Numbered from the stretch's first letter, positions 8,197 to 17,378 are shown. The stretch is 42,726 nt of DNA from [Clostridium] aminophilum (GCF_900101295.1 NZ_FOIL01000028.1:1-42726); one strand, 5' to 3'. The notes: generated from the sequence alone by a model not told the origin. Made by a program: numbers and translations.

Positions 8197-9360
8197 CTAC
8201 TCCTTTTCTATTGAATGAAGCGTTACAACCGTATTCCTGATTCCCATATTCCTGATCTGCCGGCGGATCGAGTCCGCATAAGGAATCGACAGAACAACAA
8301 TCGTTCCCCGAATCTCCGTTTTCGGTTCTTCTATCGTCAGTCTTCTGTCGCCGATATGAAACACCAGTCCCTGCCGATTCGGATTTTTGTCAATCAGAGC
8401 CGCAACATTGCAGTTCTGAAATGCATCCAGCAAAATGGTGGTAGATGCACCGATTCCCCAGAGAGTCACTTCCTCCTGACTCTTTTCCAGCGGTTTTATC
8501 AATCCATCCAGTGCCGCTCTGCTCTTCGCCAGATACCTCTCCACACTCTTTCGGGAGGAGTCGGAATACCGGATCGTTCTTTTCACCGTGCTGCATTTCC
8601 GGAGCACGGCATAGATCGAAGGATAGGAACTGATTTCTTTGTAGTACTTCTTCATCTCCCTGATCTCATATCCATACCGGGCCGCAAGGTTTTTAAGATC
8701 ATTCTCTGAAAAATGAAGCACATGCTCATAGGTGAGAAAATTATACGGAGCCATCTCTTCCGTTTCGTATCCCTCCGCATCCGGAACCTCAATAAAGACC
8801 GTTCCGCGTTCGGAAAGGAGCTGCTCCACTCCGCGCATCAGAGCTTCCACATCCACAATATGTTCCAGGGCATGGTTCAGAATGATCATGTCATACTTTT
8901 CAGAGATCATCTGCGCCATATCCGACGAACTGCAGACCACCGTCCGGATTCCCTTCTGTATCGATTCCGCTGCGCAATCCTCGTTCGGATCCACATTCGT
9001 CACATTTGGATAACCGTGATCGCAGAGGTATTTCTCAAGTTCTCCCCATGCCCCCGCAACATCCAGTATTCTGGAGTCCGGAGTCATGTAACGCTCCAGA
9101 ATGTCCAAAATATGCCGGTAATAGTTTTCGGTGTTCTCCGCGCCGAACAGATCACAATACTTTGCTGCCACTGCACCGTTTTTATAATAGTCCAGAAAAT
9201 CTTCCTGACTCGCAGCGGTTTCCATATAGACCATTCCGCATGAATCGCAGGAAACCAGATATGCCGGTTCATCGGAGAACGTTTTGCCAAGTATTTTCAG
9301 ATTATCACACAGTCTGTATATTCGTCTGCTTTCGCTTTTCCCGCAAATCGGACATCTCAT
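8197..9360 (-). CDS. NovU/TylC3-type sugar C-methyltransferase
   Basis: A 387-residue three-part enzyme matching the sugar C-methyltransferase architecture. It has an N-terminal zinc module (C3, C6, C38, C41), a central SAM domain (ILDVAGAWGELEKYL near residues 98-112, then NHALEHI) and a C-terminal Rossmann-like domain (LWGIGASTTILLDAF). Characterised members add a methyl group to C3 or C5 of NDP-4-keto-6-deoxy sugars, giving branched sugars such as noviose or mycarose. Its ATG overlaps the upstream SDR stop as ATGA, so the two are coupled. With the cytidylyltransferase, RmlC-like domain and SDR enzymes of the same operon, a branched CDP-deoxysugar is plausible. Confidence 0.8.
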   Translation of the reverse strand: MRCPICGKSESRRIYRLCDNLKILGKTFSDEPAYLVSCDSCGMVYMETAASQEDFLDYYKNGAVAAKYCDLFGAENTENYYRHILDILERYMTPDSRILDVAGAWGELEKYLCDHGYPNVTNVDPNEDCAAESIQKGIRTVVCSSSDMAQMISEKYDMIILNHALEHIVDVEALMRGVEQLLSERGTVFIEVPDAEGYETEEMAPYNFLTYEHVLHFSENDLKNLAARYGYEIREMKKYYKEISSYPSIYAVLRKCSTVKRTIRYSDSSRKSVERYLAKSRAALDGLIKPLEKSQEEVTLWGIGASTTILLDAFQNCNVAALIDKNPNRQGLVFHIGDRRLTIEEPKTEIRGTIVVLSIPYADSIRRQIRNMGIRNTVVTLHSIEKE

Positions 9361-10382
9361 AATGCCTCTCCGTTCTCATCTGCCACCCCGGCTTCCCGAT
9401 AAATCCGCAGCAATGCTTCTTTACAGTTCGGGTTAATCCGTCTTCTCACCTCATTCTCCATGAGCCAGTCCACCGTCATGCGGATTCCTTCGGAAAACGG
9501 TATCTCCTGTTTCCAGTCCGGTGCGATTTCCCGGATTTTGGAGTTGTCAAAGATGTAATGCCACATATGCTGCCGGTTCAGCACTTCGCTGCCGAGAGAA
9601 TTCCATCGCAGGGCATTCTCTCTGGAAATATGCAGAATATTCTTGTCGTCCGTCCCGAGAGCCTTCAGGATCTCCCTTGCCATCTCGTTCCAGGTGATCA
9701 GCTTATCGGCTACGATGTGATAGGACTCACCGATCGTCTCCCGGTTCCCGATCAGTCTCCAAAATGCCCGGGCAAAATCTTTGGAGTGCAGGGGTGCCAC
9801 GAGATTTTCACCATCTCCCGGCATGAGCAGCGGATACCCCTCCCGAAACAACTGCGGAGCGGTAAAACAGTTCTGGCCGACCGGGACCTGTATGATCGTA
9901 TCATAGGTAAAACCAGGCCGGACGATCGTCACCGGAAACCCCGATCCCGTGAATTCATCCTGAAAAACCTTCTCAACTTCCAGCTTTCCGCTGATATATC
10001 CATCGCTTATGTCCGGTTCATACTTCGGCGTTGTTTCCGTAAACGGAAGGTATTCGCTTTTTCTCTGATAAACCGCCTCAGATGATATGACAATATACTG
10101 GCTGGTCCGGTCTTTGAACAGTCCGATGCGCTCTCTTGCCTGTTCTCCGTTGAAACAGATGAAATCACAGACACAGTCAAAAGTCAGATCTCCCAGCGCT
10201 TTCTCCGAAGCATCGGTATCGTGGATATCTGCGATAATCTGATGAACCTGCGGCTGAACTGCTCTTCGTGTTTTTCTGGTCTGTCCGCGGTTGAGTTCAT
10301 ACACTTCCCATCCCGCTTCCAATGCTTCCTGAACACACCACCAACTGATATTTCCATTTCCGCCGATAAAAAGAACGTTCAC
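9357..10382 (-). CDS. SDR-family NAD-dependent epimerase/dehydratase/reductase
   Basis: A 341-residue extended short-chain dehydrogenase acting on a nucleotide sugar. The dinucleotide loop is FIGGNGNIS at the N-terminus. The catalytic serine region is VISSEAVY and the Tyr-Lys pair is YISGK (about residues 129-133). The Asp-Glu pair of classical 4,6-dehydratases is not seen, which argues for an epimerase or reductase. It starts at a GTG with AGAGG six bases before it and overlaps the C-methyltransferase by four bases. It may reduce or epimerise the methylated keto sugar. Confidence 0.8.
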   Translation of the reverse strand: MNVLFIGGNGNISWWCVQEALEAGWEVYELNRGQTRKTRRAVQPQVHQIIADIHDTDASEKALGDLTFDCVCDFICFNGEQARERIGLFKDRTSQYIVISSEAVYQRKSEYLPFTETTPKYEPDISDGYISGKLEVEKVFQDEFTGSGFPVTIVRPGFTYDTIIQVPVGQNCFTAPQLFREGYPLLMPGDGENLVAPLHSKDFARAFWRLIGNRETIGESYHIVADKLITWNEMAREILKALGTDDKNILHISRENALRWNSLGSEVLNRQHMWHYIFDNSKIREIAPDWKQEIPFSEGIRMTVDWLMENEVRRRINPNCKEALLRIYREAGVADENGEAL

Positions 10383-10407
10383 TTTAATCCTCTCTTCCGG
10401 ACTCCGA

Positions 10408-11418
10408 TCATGCTTTCAGTTTCTCCAGAATCCTGTCCGCATACATGTCAATGTTATCGTAGCACCCATAGGTTATCACGTTGCAGGCGCTGCACATAGG
10501 ATACTTTCCCCGTTCTCCCCTCAGGTGGTCCACCCACATTTTACGACATTTTTCTCCATTCCATATCGCTGCGACGGACTCCTCTGCACAGTTTCCCAAA
10601 ATCTGCTCATGTTTCCAGTCGCCAATGCACGAGGACACCGTCCCGTCTGAATTGACCACCATCGTGTAAAACAGATACGGGCACACCGTCTTGAAATCGC
10701 CGGCCTGATCATAATTCCCCCAGGTGACTTCTTCCGGAATAAATTCCGACTTAAAGTGCGGCCATGGTTCCGCAATCCGTTCCAGAAAAATCCGATCCGC
10801 ACATTCGCCGAAGATATCAAAGAATCTTTTCTGCTCTTCCTCCGTCAGATTGTCTTTAATTGCTTTGATGTAGATCTCACAGTTTCCCCGATTGGCATAC
10901 AGATCTTTGATATTCGAAACGTACCGGTCAAAATCCACACTCTTTCGGGTATATTTCCGGTACTGTTCCGCGCTGACGCCATTCACGGAGATATTGATCT
11001 GATCGATCCCGGCTTCAATCAGCTTCCGGTTTCGTTCCGGATTCAGAAGCAATCCGTTTGTTGTCGTGTCAATGCGCCCGATCTTTTGATTATTCTTTTT
11101 CGCATAACGGACCATGTCTTCAAAACCCGGATTCACAAGAGGTTCCCCCTCTTTGTATAATCTCAGAACCCGGATTTTGCCGTCAAATCCGTTCTCCGCA
11201 TCGTTCATGATGCGTTGAAACAGGTCCAGGCTCATGATCTTCTGGGAACGGTTGGAGCATTGCCCGATCAGTTTCTCATCTCCCGTCGGACAAAATCCGC
11301 ACCGCAGATTGCATATGCTGCTGGGATCCAATACCAATACCAACGGGGTATTGAGGGGAAGTCTGTCCCCTAAATCAGGTCTGTCCTTTGCCAGTCTCGT
11401 CTGAACCTTCGCCTTCAT
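10408..11418 (-). CDS. Radical SAM protein with SPASM-like C-terminus (1)
   Basis: A 336-residue radical SAM enzyme. The CxxxCxxC cluster is C36, C40, C43, followed by PTGD. The C-terminal third has the auxiliary-cluster pattern CPYLFYTMVVNSDG, SSCIGDW and YPMCSAC, as in SPASM or twitch domains. Such enzymes perform radical oxidations, epimerisations or cross-links on peptides, sugars and cyclitols. It overlaps the upstream radical SAM gene as ATGA and is a paralogue of it. No RiPP precursor peptide was found nearby, so a sugar-like substrate is more likely. Substrate unknown. Confidence 0.83.
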   Translation of the reverse strand: MKAKVQTRLAKDRPDLGDRLPLNTPLVLVLDPSSICNLRCGFCPTGDEKLIGQCSNRSQKIMSLDLFQRIMNDAENGFDGKIRVLRLYKEGEPLVNPGFEDMVRYAKKNNQKIGRIDTTTNGLLLNPERNRKLIEAGIDQINISVNGVSAEQYRKYTRKSVDFDRYVSNIKDLYANRGNCEIYIKAIKDNLTEEEQKRFFDIFGECADRIFLERIAEPWPHFKSEFIPEEVTWGNYDQAGDFKTVCPYLFYTMVVNSDGTVSSCIGDWKHEQILGNCAEESVAAIWNGEKCRKMWVDHLRGERGKYPMCSACNVITYGCYDNIDMYADRILEKLKA

Positions 11419-12431
11419 AATGATGTCCCCTCAATCCGCCTGATCAGTTCATCCGAAAAACGGTCAATGTCATCCGGCTGGCCCTGTCTGAGCTGACCGC
11501 ACTCCGCGCAGATCGGATGTGTCTTTCTCTCGCCTTTTAAGAACATCAGCTGATACTCCTTCAGCGCATCTCCCAACCAGATATCTCTGATTTTTTCTTT
11601 TCTGCAGTCCCCGATCACCAGTTTTCTCGACCAGTCCAAAAAACAGAGACTTGCCGTCCCGTCCGAATTCACCGCAATGGAGTAAAACACATACGGACAG
11701 ACGCTTACTTCTCTGATTTCCTGTCCGTATATTCCTCTCGTTTCATTGATTTGAACCTTTGTCTGCTCGAATGTGGGCCAGCAGTCCATAATGCTCTCAA
11801 TAAAGATGCCGTCCGTGATATCGCCGAAGGTCTCCAAAAACTGCTTTCGTTCTTCCCCGGTCAGCACGTCTCCATTGGTCTTTACGATCATTTCCGTATT
11901 CGTCTTGTGCTCGTAGAAATACCGGATATTATCAACCAATTCCCGATAATTGATTTTGTATCCCGAAAACTCTTCATAATGGCGTTCATGAACGCCCTCG
12001 ATGGAGATATTGATCCGGTCGAGCCCGGCGGCTATAATCTGATCACTTTTTTCTCTTGTCAGCAGCGAGGCATTCGTCGTTGTATCCACTCTCTCACAGC
12101 ATCCGCTTTGCTTTGCATACCGGACCATATCCGCAAAATGAGGATTCAGGAGAGGTTCCCCGTCCTTGTACAGCCGGATGACTTTCACCTTATCTTCAAA
12201 CTCGCCGATATCATCGATGATTTTTTTGTATAGATCAAAATCCATCAGCCGGAGGCTTCGTCCCTCCGTTCTCCGCATCAGCTCCCGGTCTCCGGTAGGA
12301 CAGAATTTGCACTGAAAATTACATGCATCAGAGGGATCGATGTTGACAATAAACGGTGTTCTCAGGGGAATTACGGTTTCAAGCTTTGTTCTGTTTTCTT
12401 TATCGATCCTTGGTTTGAATTTTGCCTTCAT
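11415..12431 (-). CDS. Radical SAM protein with SPASM-like C-terminus (2)
   Basis: A 338-residue paralogue of the gene just downstream; both begin MKAK and share PSxxCN, CPTGD, VDTTTN and the C-terminal cysteine pattern. The radical SAM cysteines are C37, C41, C44. The C-terminal auxiliary-cluster cysteines are in CPYVFYSIAVNSDG, SLCFLDW and ICAECGQ. The ribosome site is weak (GAAGATTCGCT before ATG). The tight pairing with the third gene suggests two steps on one substrate or a heteromeric enzyme. Substrate unknown. Confidence 0.83.
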   Translation of the reverse strand: MKAKFKPRIDKENRTKLETVIPLRTPFIVNIDPSDACNFQCKFCPTGDRELMRRTEGRSLRLMDFDLYKKIIDDIGEFEDKVKVIRLYKDGEPLLNPHFADMVRYAKQSGCCERVDTTTNASLLTREKSDQIIAAGLDRINISIEGVHERHYEEFSGYKINYRELVDNIRYFYEHKTNTEMIVKTNGDVLTGEERKQFLETFGDITDGIFIESIMDCWPTFEQTKVQINETRGIYGQEIREVSVCPYVFYSIAVNSDGTASLCFLDWSRKLVIGDCRKEKIRDIWLGDALKEYQLMFLKGERKTHPICAECGQLRQGQPDDIDRFSDELIRRIEGTSL

Positions 12432-12500
12432 AGCGAATCTTCGAAGGGGCCTTCCCTTCTCTCTCCTTCCGTTTTTTGGAGCAGTCCCGGGCTTCCTGTC

Positions 12501-13502
12501 TTATCTCATCGATAATTGCTCATACTTTTCGATCAGTTTATCAATATGGTTATCGAGGCAATCCGCAGGTGTACTTAAATACTTGAAATCATGACATCCG
12601 TTGCAGTGTCTGATATCGGTAACCTTCTCCTTTTTCAACAGCTGGAGAAGCAGTTTTTTATGTTTTTCTCCGTGCCATATCGTCCGGATATCGTCATCGA
12701 TCGCATTTCCAAGACAATCGTCATAATATGTCGATGTGCAGCAGGGGAACACATCCCCGTTCGCTTTAATGTGCATTCTGTAAAATGCCATCGGGCATAT
12801 TTCCATCCGGCCCAGATCCATTCCGTACTTGGACGACTGGTAGTCATCCAGATTCTCGTTTTCCAGAGCATTATACGGACTCAAATGTTCCAGTCTGATG
12901 TCGTCCGCGGTATCAGTAAACCGTTCATAGAATAACGCTTCCCGGCCGCGGATCATTTCCTCCATGATCTTAATCTGAACCTTGCATGGATAATGTCCCT
13001 GATCTCTCCGTCTTCGGAAATACCGGATATTCTCAATCAGGGAGTCCACGCTGAGCTTAACCCCGCAGGATTTCTGATAATCTTCATCCGTAATTCCCTG
13101 CAGAGAAATGCGGAGTCTGTCAAGTCCGGCATCCAGCAAACTGTCGGATAACTCCTTGTTCAAAAGACTTCCGTTTGAGACGATATCGACACTGTCCGCT
13201 ATCTTTGCATTGCTGACATAGGACACCATTTTTACGATATCCGGATGCAGCAGCGGCTCACCGGAGCCGCACAGATAGATCTGCTTATAATGGCCTAACC
13301 CTGCCAGATCATCAATAATTTTCCGAAAACTGTCCAGTGCAAGTCTGGTCCTGTCTACCGCCCCCTGAGACTGAACACAGTAAAAGCACTTGAAATTGCA
13401 AACATCCCACGGAAATATTTCCACAACATAGGGCGAGGCGATCGGCAGCACATCCGACAGCTTCTGGCGGTTATCATCATATTGTTTGCCTTCTATTATC
13501 AC
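12501..13502 (-). CDS. Radical SAM protein with SPASM-like C-terminus (3)
   Basis: A 333-residue radical SAM protein, more diverged than the other two. The cluster cysteines are C35, C39, C42 in CNFKCFYC. The C-terminal cysteines sit in CPMAFYRMHIKANG, PCCTSTYY and HCNGCHDF. It starts at a GTG with GGAGG nine bases upstream. It is first of the three radical SAM genes in transcription order and is separated from the second by 69 bases. The absence of the PTGD tail that the others share implies a different substrate or step. Confidence 0.82.
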   Translation of the reverse strand: MIIEGKQYDDNRQKLSDVLPIASPYVVEIFPWDVCNFKCFYCVQSQGAVDRTRLALDSFRKIIDDLAGLGHYKQIYLCGSGEPLLHPDIVKMVSYVSNAKIADSVDIVSNGSLLNKELSDSLLDAGLDRLRISLQGITDEDYQKSCGVKLSVDSLIENIRYFRRRRDQGHYPCKVQIKIMEEMIRGREALFYERFTDTADDIRLEHLSPYNALENENLDDYQSSKYGMDLGRMEICPMAFYRMHIKANGDVFPCCTSTYYDDCLGNAIDDDIRTIWHGEKHKKLLLQLLKKEKVTDIRHCNGCHDFKYLSTPADCLDNHIDKLIEKYEQLSMR

Positions 13503-13590
13503 GACCGGATTCCTCCCATACTACCCTTACATTCAGCCGGAAATCCCTGCTTTCTCATGCATGCCGAATGATATCCTCACGATCTTTTTC

Positions 13591-14493
13591 TTAATTCCAA
13601 CCTTTGCCGGCATCTGCAAAAGCATCCAACAGCTCTTCAAAGCTTTCTTCACACCTCATTCCGGTATCCCGCTCAAACTCCGATGAATCCAGCCATTCCT
13701 CCCGAAGTGTCAGCCCATCCTCCGGGCGAATGTCAAATCCGATCGGCAGTCTGTATTCAAAATGTTCTGCCGCCGTCTGCAGATACTCTCTTAAGATTCT
13801 TGCCCTGCCGCTGCCGATATAGTACGTCTTCTGCGGGACATCCTTTTCTCCGAGAGTCCGCAGACCTCTGGACAGATACCTTACGGAGACAATGTCAAAA
13901 TAGTTTCTGCAGCTGCCAAACTCCGCGGGTTGGTTGTTCCGAAACGCATTGACCGCATAGGGAAAGAGCTGATTCTGATTCATGAATTTCCCTACCGGAT
14001 GACAAAACTGCACCCAGATACATCTCAGATCCAATTTTTTCGATAACTGCCGTATCATGTCATGAGCATGTTTTTTCGCGATACAGTAAAAGGAATTTCC
14101 GGAAAAACCGTGTGCCGCCAGCATCTCTTCCGCCAGTTTTTCATATACGGTCCCGGTAAAAATGATTTTGGGGCATCCCATTCTGCTGCACACCTTCATC
14201 GCTTCGATGGCAAGAATCTCATTGCTGATCTGAAGAGACGCATCCGCCCGCTGTTCACCGAGGGCTCCCTGCCAGGCCAGATGATAAAAGACATCCGGAA
14301 CCACTCCATTCATCTTTTCTTCCAGCTTCGGTATCTCCGCCTCCATCACCGTGAGACCGCATTTGTCCTCTATTTGATCAAGAAATCCTCGCGACCGGTT
14401 GCATACCGCATAAACCGTGTGTCCCGCCGCAAGAAGCTCCGATACCAGATGAAATCCAAGATAACCGGACGCCCCGGTAACTACTGCTATCAT
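13591..14493 (-). CDS. SDR-family nucleotide-sugar reductase/epimerase
   Basis: A 300-residue extended SDR enzyme. The Rossmann loop VTGASGYLGFHL is at the N-terminus, with FYHLAWQG near residue 77 and IIFTGTVYE and FYCIAKKHAH carrying the Thr/Tyr/Lys catalytic set. The WQG segment resembles CDP-4-keto-6-deoxyhexose reductases of the abequose synthase type, although NDP-sugar epimerases are not excluded. The ATG at 14493 follows AGAGG by six bases; an upstream in-frame ATG overlaps the previous gene's stop and adds a non-conserved leader. Being near the glucose-1-phosphate cytidylyltransferase, it probably acts late in a CDP-deoxysugar pathway. Confidence 0.75.
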   Translation of the reverse strand: MIAVVTGASGYLGFHLVSELLAAGHTVYAVCNRSRGFLDQIEDKCGLTVMEAEIPKLEEKMNGVVPDVFYHLAWQGALGEQRADASLQISNEILAIEAMKVCSRMGCPKIIFTGTVYEKLAEEMLAAHGFSGNSFYCIAKKHAHDMIRQLSKKLDLRCIWVQFCHPVGKFMNQNQLFPYAVNAFRNNQPAEFGSCRNYFDIVSVRYLSRGLRTLGEKDVPQKTYYIGSGRARILREYLQTAAEHFEYRLPIGFDIRPEDGLTLREEWLDSSEFERDTGMRCEESFEELLDAFADAGKGWN

Positions 14494-14525
14494 CGTTTTC
14501 CTCTCTCTCCCGATCCTTCGGCCTG

Positions 14526-16361
14526 TCACTCCATCCATTGATAATTTCTGTCTTTTTCAGAAATCGTAATATTTGAAAGGTCCTCTCCCCAGTCAATATG
14601 GAATGCCGGATCGTCAAACCGATAATTCATCTCACTGTCCGGGACGAATTCATGCGTCATATAGTACAGAATCTGCGTATCATCCTCCAGGGTCAGAAAG
14701 CCATGCGCGCATCCCTTCGGGATATAAAAGGCCCGCCGGTTCTCCTCACTCAGTTCCAAACAGACATACTGCCTGTACGTCGGCGACTCCGGTCTCACAT
14801 CCACACAGACATCCCGAAGTCTTCCCCTCGTGCACATCACAAGCTTATCCTCGCAGTACGGCGCTTTCAGAGAATGAAGTCCCCGGAGCGTGTGTTTTCT
14901 GAGATTCTGTGAAATGCTGGACTGCACAAAGTCCGCACACATCCCGGCTTCCTCCAGTGTCTTTTTGTCAAACGCTCTGGAAAAATACCCCCGCTCATCC
15001 TGAAAGACATCTCTCTCTATGACAAAACATCCTTTTATCTTTGTCTCCGTTATCTTCATTCCGGTCTCCGATCCGTTGCGTTCCTCTGCACATATTCTTT
15101 CTGCCAATGCGGTCAGATTACGGTCATCATAGTACTTCAGAAAATGAGCCGGTGAACTCTTGCTCCCGCTTTTAAAACAATCCGGTACCGATCCGCTCTT
15201 TCCCGCCGCGAGCACTTCTGCATTCTGCCGGTCTTCGCCGCAGATATAAAGAAAACGTTCCCACAGACTTCTGCCGACGATATCCGCAAAATGATGCAGC
15301 CGTTTCGGCCGTTTCACAGTCCTCTCGATTGCATCCCGAAACCGCTTTGCATTGACGTCTGCGCGATAATTCTCAATGACATATTCTCTGGCGGCCGTTC
15401 CGATCCGTTTCCGCTCTTCCGCATGAAGGAAAAGCCGCTTTACCGCATCCGCGGCTTCGTTCCCGGATCCCGCCACAATCCCCGTCACTCCGTCTTTGAT
15501 GATCGCCTTTTCCGGCGGATTATCATATACGACAACCGGAAGTCCCGCGGCCATCGCTTCAAGAATGGCGTTTTCTGTCGTCGCATAATTATTTTTCGTC
15601 AGAAGATAGAGAAAAAGGTCAAAGGTGGGATACCACTCTCCGGGATCCGACGCAAATCCTTCCAGCGTCACATATTTCCGGATCTCCTTTTTGGAAAAGA
15701 ACTCCCGTTCAAAATCCTCCGTATATTTTCCGAAAAGATGAAACTTCGCATTGGGGATTAACTCATGGATAAGCTCGCAGACATCCGGATAATCCGGACT
15801 CATCTTGGCAAAATCCAGCGTTCCGATATATCCGATGCGAATGGGATTCCCGGAGGAATACTCCTTTTTGTGCGGAACACTCTGCGGTTGGAAATCTCCC
15901 ATCCCGTAAAGCAATTCTGTGCGTTTCATGAGTTCTCCCGCAATCCCGGTATTTTCCTTCACCCGTTCAAAGGAACAGGGCGACGTAAACAAAACAAAAT
16001 CAAATTCTTCGAGAAATTCCGGTTTCAGCACCGGAAAAGACAGGCCGTTTATATGCGACCACAAGACGTAACGAGCGGGAATCCGGTCAAGCAAAGAAAG
16101 CAGCCCCACCATCAGCGGGTGGGCCCACCAGTCCAAAATCACCGCATCCGCGTTCTCAATCGCACGGATCAGTTCTTCCTCCGACGGGGCAATGGAAATC
16201 CCGGCACCGGCCTTCTCACATTCCTCATACCACTGTCTGTCCGCCGGTTCCTCCAGCATAATGACGGAATTCCGGTAATCGCGGCAATGCCTGATCAGTC
16301 CGCTGATGGCCTTGCCGACTCCGCCGCCAAGATGCGCCGTTATATGAAGGATATGCTTCAT
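14526..16361 (-). CDS. GT-B glycosyltransferase fused to RmlC-like sugar 3,5-epimerase
   Basis: A 611-residue bifunctional protein in one uninterrupted frame. Residues about 1-360 are a GT-B (GT1/GT4) glycosyltransferase: LHITAHLGGGVGKAI at the N-terminus and TENAILEAMAAGLPVVVYD in the donor-binding site. A linker of about 60 residues follows. Residues about 428-611 are an RmlC-type NDP-4-keto-6-deoxyhexose 3,5-epimerase: ERGYFSRAF, the catalytic-histidine segment LRGLHS, and IPKGCAHGFLTLEDD. The ATG at 16361 has GGAG six bases upstream and begins directly at the GT strand. The epimerase normally follows a 4,6-dehydratase, which is not recognisable here. The fusion may couple sugar maturation to transfer. 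Confidence 0.82.
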   Translation of the reverse strand: MKHILHITAHLGGGVGKAISGLIRHCRDYRNSVIMLEEPADRQWYEECEKAGAGISIAPSEEELIRAIENADAVILDWWAHPLMVGLLSLLDRIPARYVLWSHINGLSFPVLKPEFLEEFDFVLFTSPCSFERVKENTGIAGELMKRTELLYGMGDFQPQSVPHKKEYSSGNPIRIGYIGTLDFAKMSPDYPDVCELIHELIPNAKFHLFGKYTEDFEREFFSKKEIRKYVTLEGFASDPGEWYPTFDLFLYLLTKNNYATTENAILEAMAAGLPVVVYDNPPEKAIIKDGVTGIVAGSGNEAADAVKRLFLHAEERKRIGTAAREYVIENYRADVNAKRFRDAIERTVKRPKRLHHFADIVGRSLWERFLYICGEDRQNAEVLAAGKSGSVPDCFKSGSKSSPAHFLKYYDDRNLTALAERICAEERNGSETGMKITETKIKGCFVIERDVFQDERGYFSRAFDKKTLEEAGMCADFVQSSISQNLRKHTLRGLHSLKAPYCEDKLVMCTRGRLRDVCVDVRPESPTYRQYVCLELSEENRRAFYIPKGCAHGFLTLEDDTQILYYMTHEFVPDSEMNYRFDDPAFHIDWGEDLSNITISEKDRNYQWME

Positions 16362-16488
16362 CCCGTTCTCCACGTTCTCTCTGCCAAAGTTCTTTGTGTC
16401 TGCGATCAAACTGTCTTCTTAACCATAATACAGGGCTTATGCCTTTTCGGTCATTCATCCGTTCTTTTTCTATGCCCGTCAGCGGATC

Positions 16489-17349
16489 CTATTCCCATTT
16501 TATCCAGGGTGCATTCCCCTCCCGGATCAGAGATTCCAGCATCGTTTTTTCCTGAAGGGTATCCATGCACTGCCAGAAACCTTCGTGCCGGTAACTCATG
16601 AGCTGCCCCTCGTCTGCCAGTTTTGAGAGCGCATCCGATTCAAATACCGAATGATCGTCAAGATAATCGAAGATTTCCGGTTCCAGAACCATATATCCGG
16701 CATTGATCAGTTCATCGTCTTTGCTGTTTTTTTCCCGGAACGCTTTCACCGTATTATCCATCCCGACGTCCAGTCTTCCCTTGGACTGCTTTCGGACAAC
16801 GGACGTCAAGGTGGCAAGTTTTCCATGCTGTTTATGGAATTTTACAATTTCCGAAATATCGACATCGCAGACGCCGTCCCCGTACGTCATCAGAAACGGC
16901 TCATTGCCGATGTAAGGTTGTATTTTTTTGATTCGGCCGCCGGTATTCGTGTCCTGACCGGTATTGATGACCATGACTCTCCACTGTTCCGGATTGTTGC
17001 CGGGATTGTCCCCCGTACTGTCACCGGATACCGTCCAGCTGTCTATGCCGGCTTCCGGCTTGCCCAATGCGGTGATTTTCACTCCATTTTCACCGCCGTT
17101 TCTGCTGTTCGCCGAAAAATCAAACAGCATATCCGATGTGTAAAACGCATAATCAGCAAACCATTTTTTGATCATATAATGCTTATATCCCGCGCAGATC
17201 ACAAAGTCATGGAAGCCATAGTGGGAATACTCTTTCATGATATGCCAGATAATCGGCATGCCGCCAATCTCAATCATCGGCTTCGGCCGCATCTCGGATT
17301 CCTCCATGATGCGGGTTCCCCGTCCGCCTGCCAAAAGAACAACCTTCAT
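16489..17349 (-). CDS. rfbF: Glucose-1-phosphate cytidylyltransferase
   Basis: A 286-residue enzyme that makes CDP-glucose from glucose-1-phosphate and CTP, the first step of CDP-deoxysugar synthesis. The N-terminal signature LAGGRGTR, MRPKPMIEIGG and the stretch SHYGFHDFVICAGYK are characteristic of RfbF. It is longer than usual (about 257) because of a Gly/Asn/Asp-rich insertion near residues 105-130 (around GDSTGDNPGNNPEQ). The ATG at 17349 is preferred over an in-frame GTG inside the GAGGTG ribosome site. The gene lies 29 bases after the operon's first gene. A usual partner, CDP-glucose 4,6-dehydratase (RfbG), is missing from the window. Confidence 0.92.
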   Translation of the reverse strand: MKVVLLAGGRGTRIMEESEMRPKPMIEIGGMPIIWHIMKEYSHYGFHDFVICAGYKHYMIKKWFADYAFYTSDMLFDFSANSRNGGENGVKITALGKPEAGIDSWTVSGDSTGDNPGNNPEQWRVMVINTGQDTNTGGRIKKIQPYIGNEPFLMTYGDGVCDVDISEIVKFHKQHGKLATLTSVVRKQSKGRLDVGMDNTVKAFREKNSKDDELINAGYMVLEPEIFDYLDDHSVFESDALSKLADEGQLMSYRHEGFWQCMDTLQEKTMLESLIREGNAPWIKWE

Positions 17350-17378
17350 TCGCAGCACCTCGCACTGTTTGAAAACCG

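Noticed and set aside
9357-10382. Assignment of this SDR as the missing CDP-glucose 4,6-dehydratase
   Set aside because: It lacks the N-terminal signature of RfbG and the Asp-Glu catalytic pair; kept as a generic SDR.
10408-13502. RiPP biosynthetic cluster based on the radical SAM genes
   Set aside because: No short precursor gene, peptidase or RiPP recognition element was seen; all neighbours are sugar enzymes.
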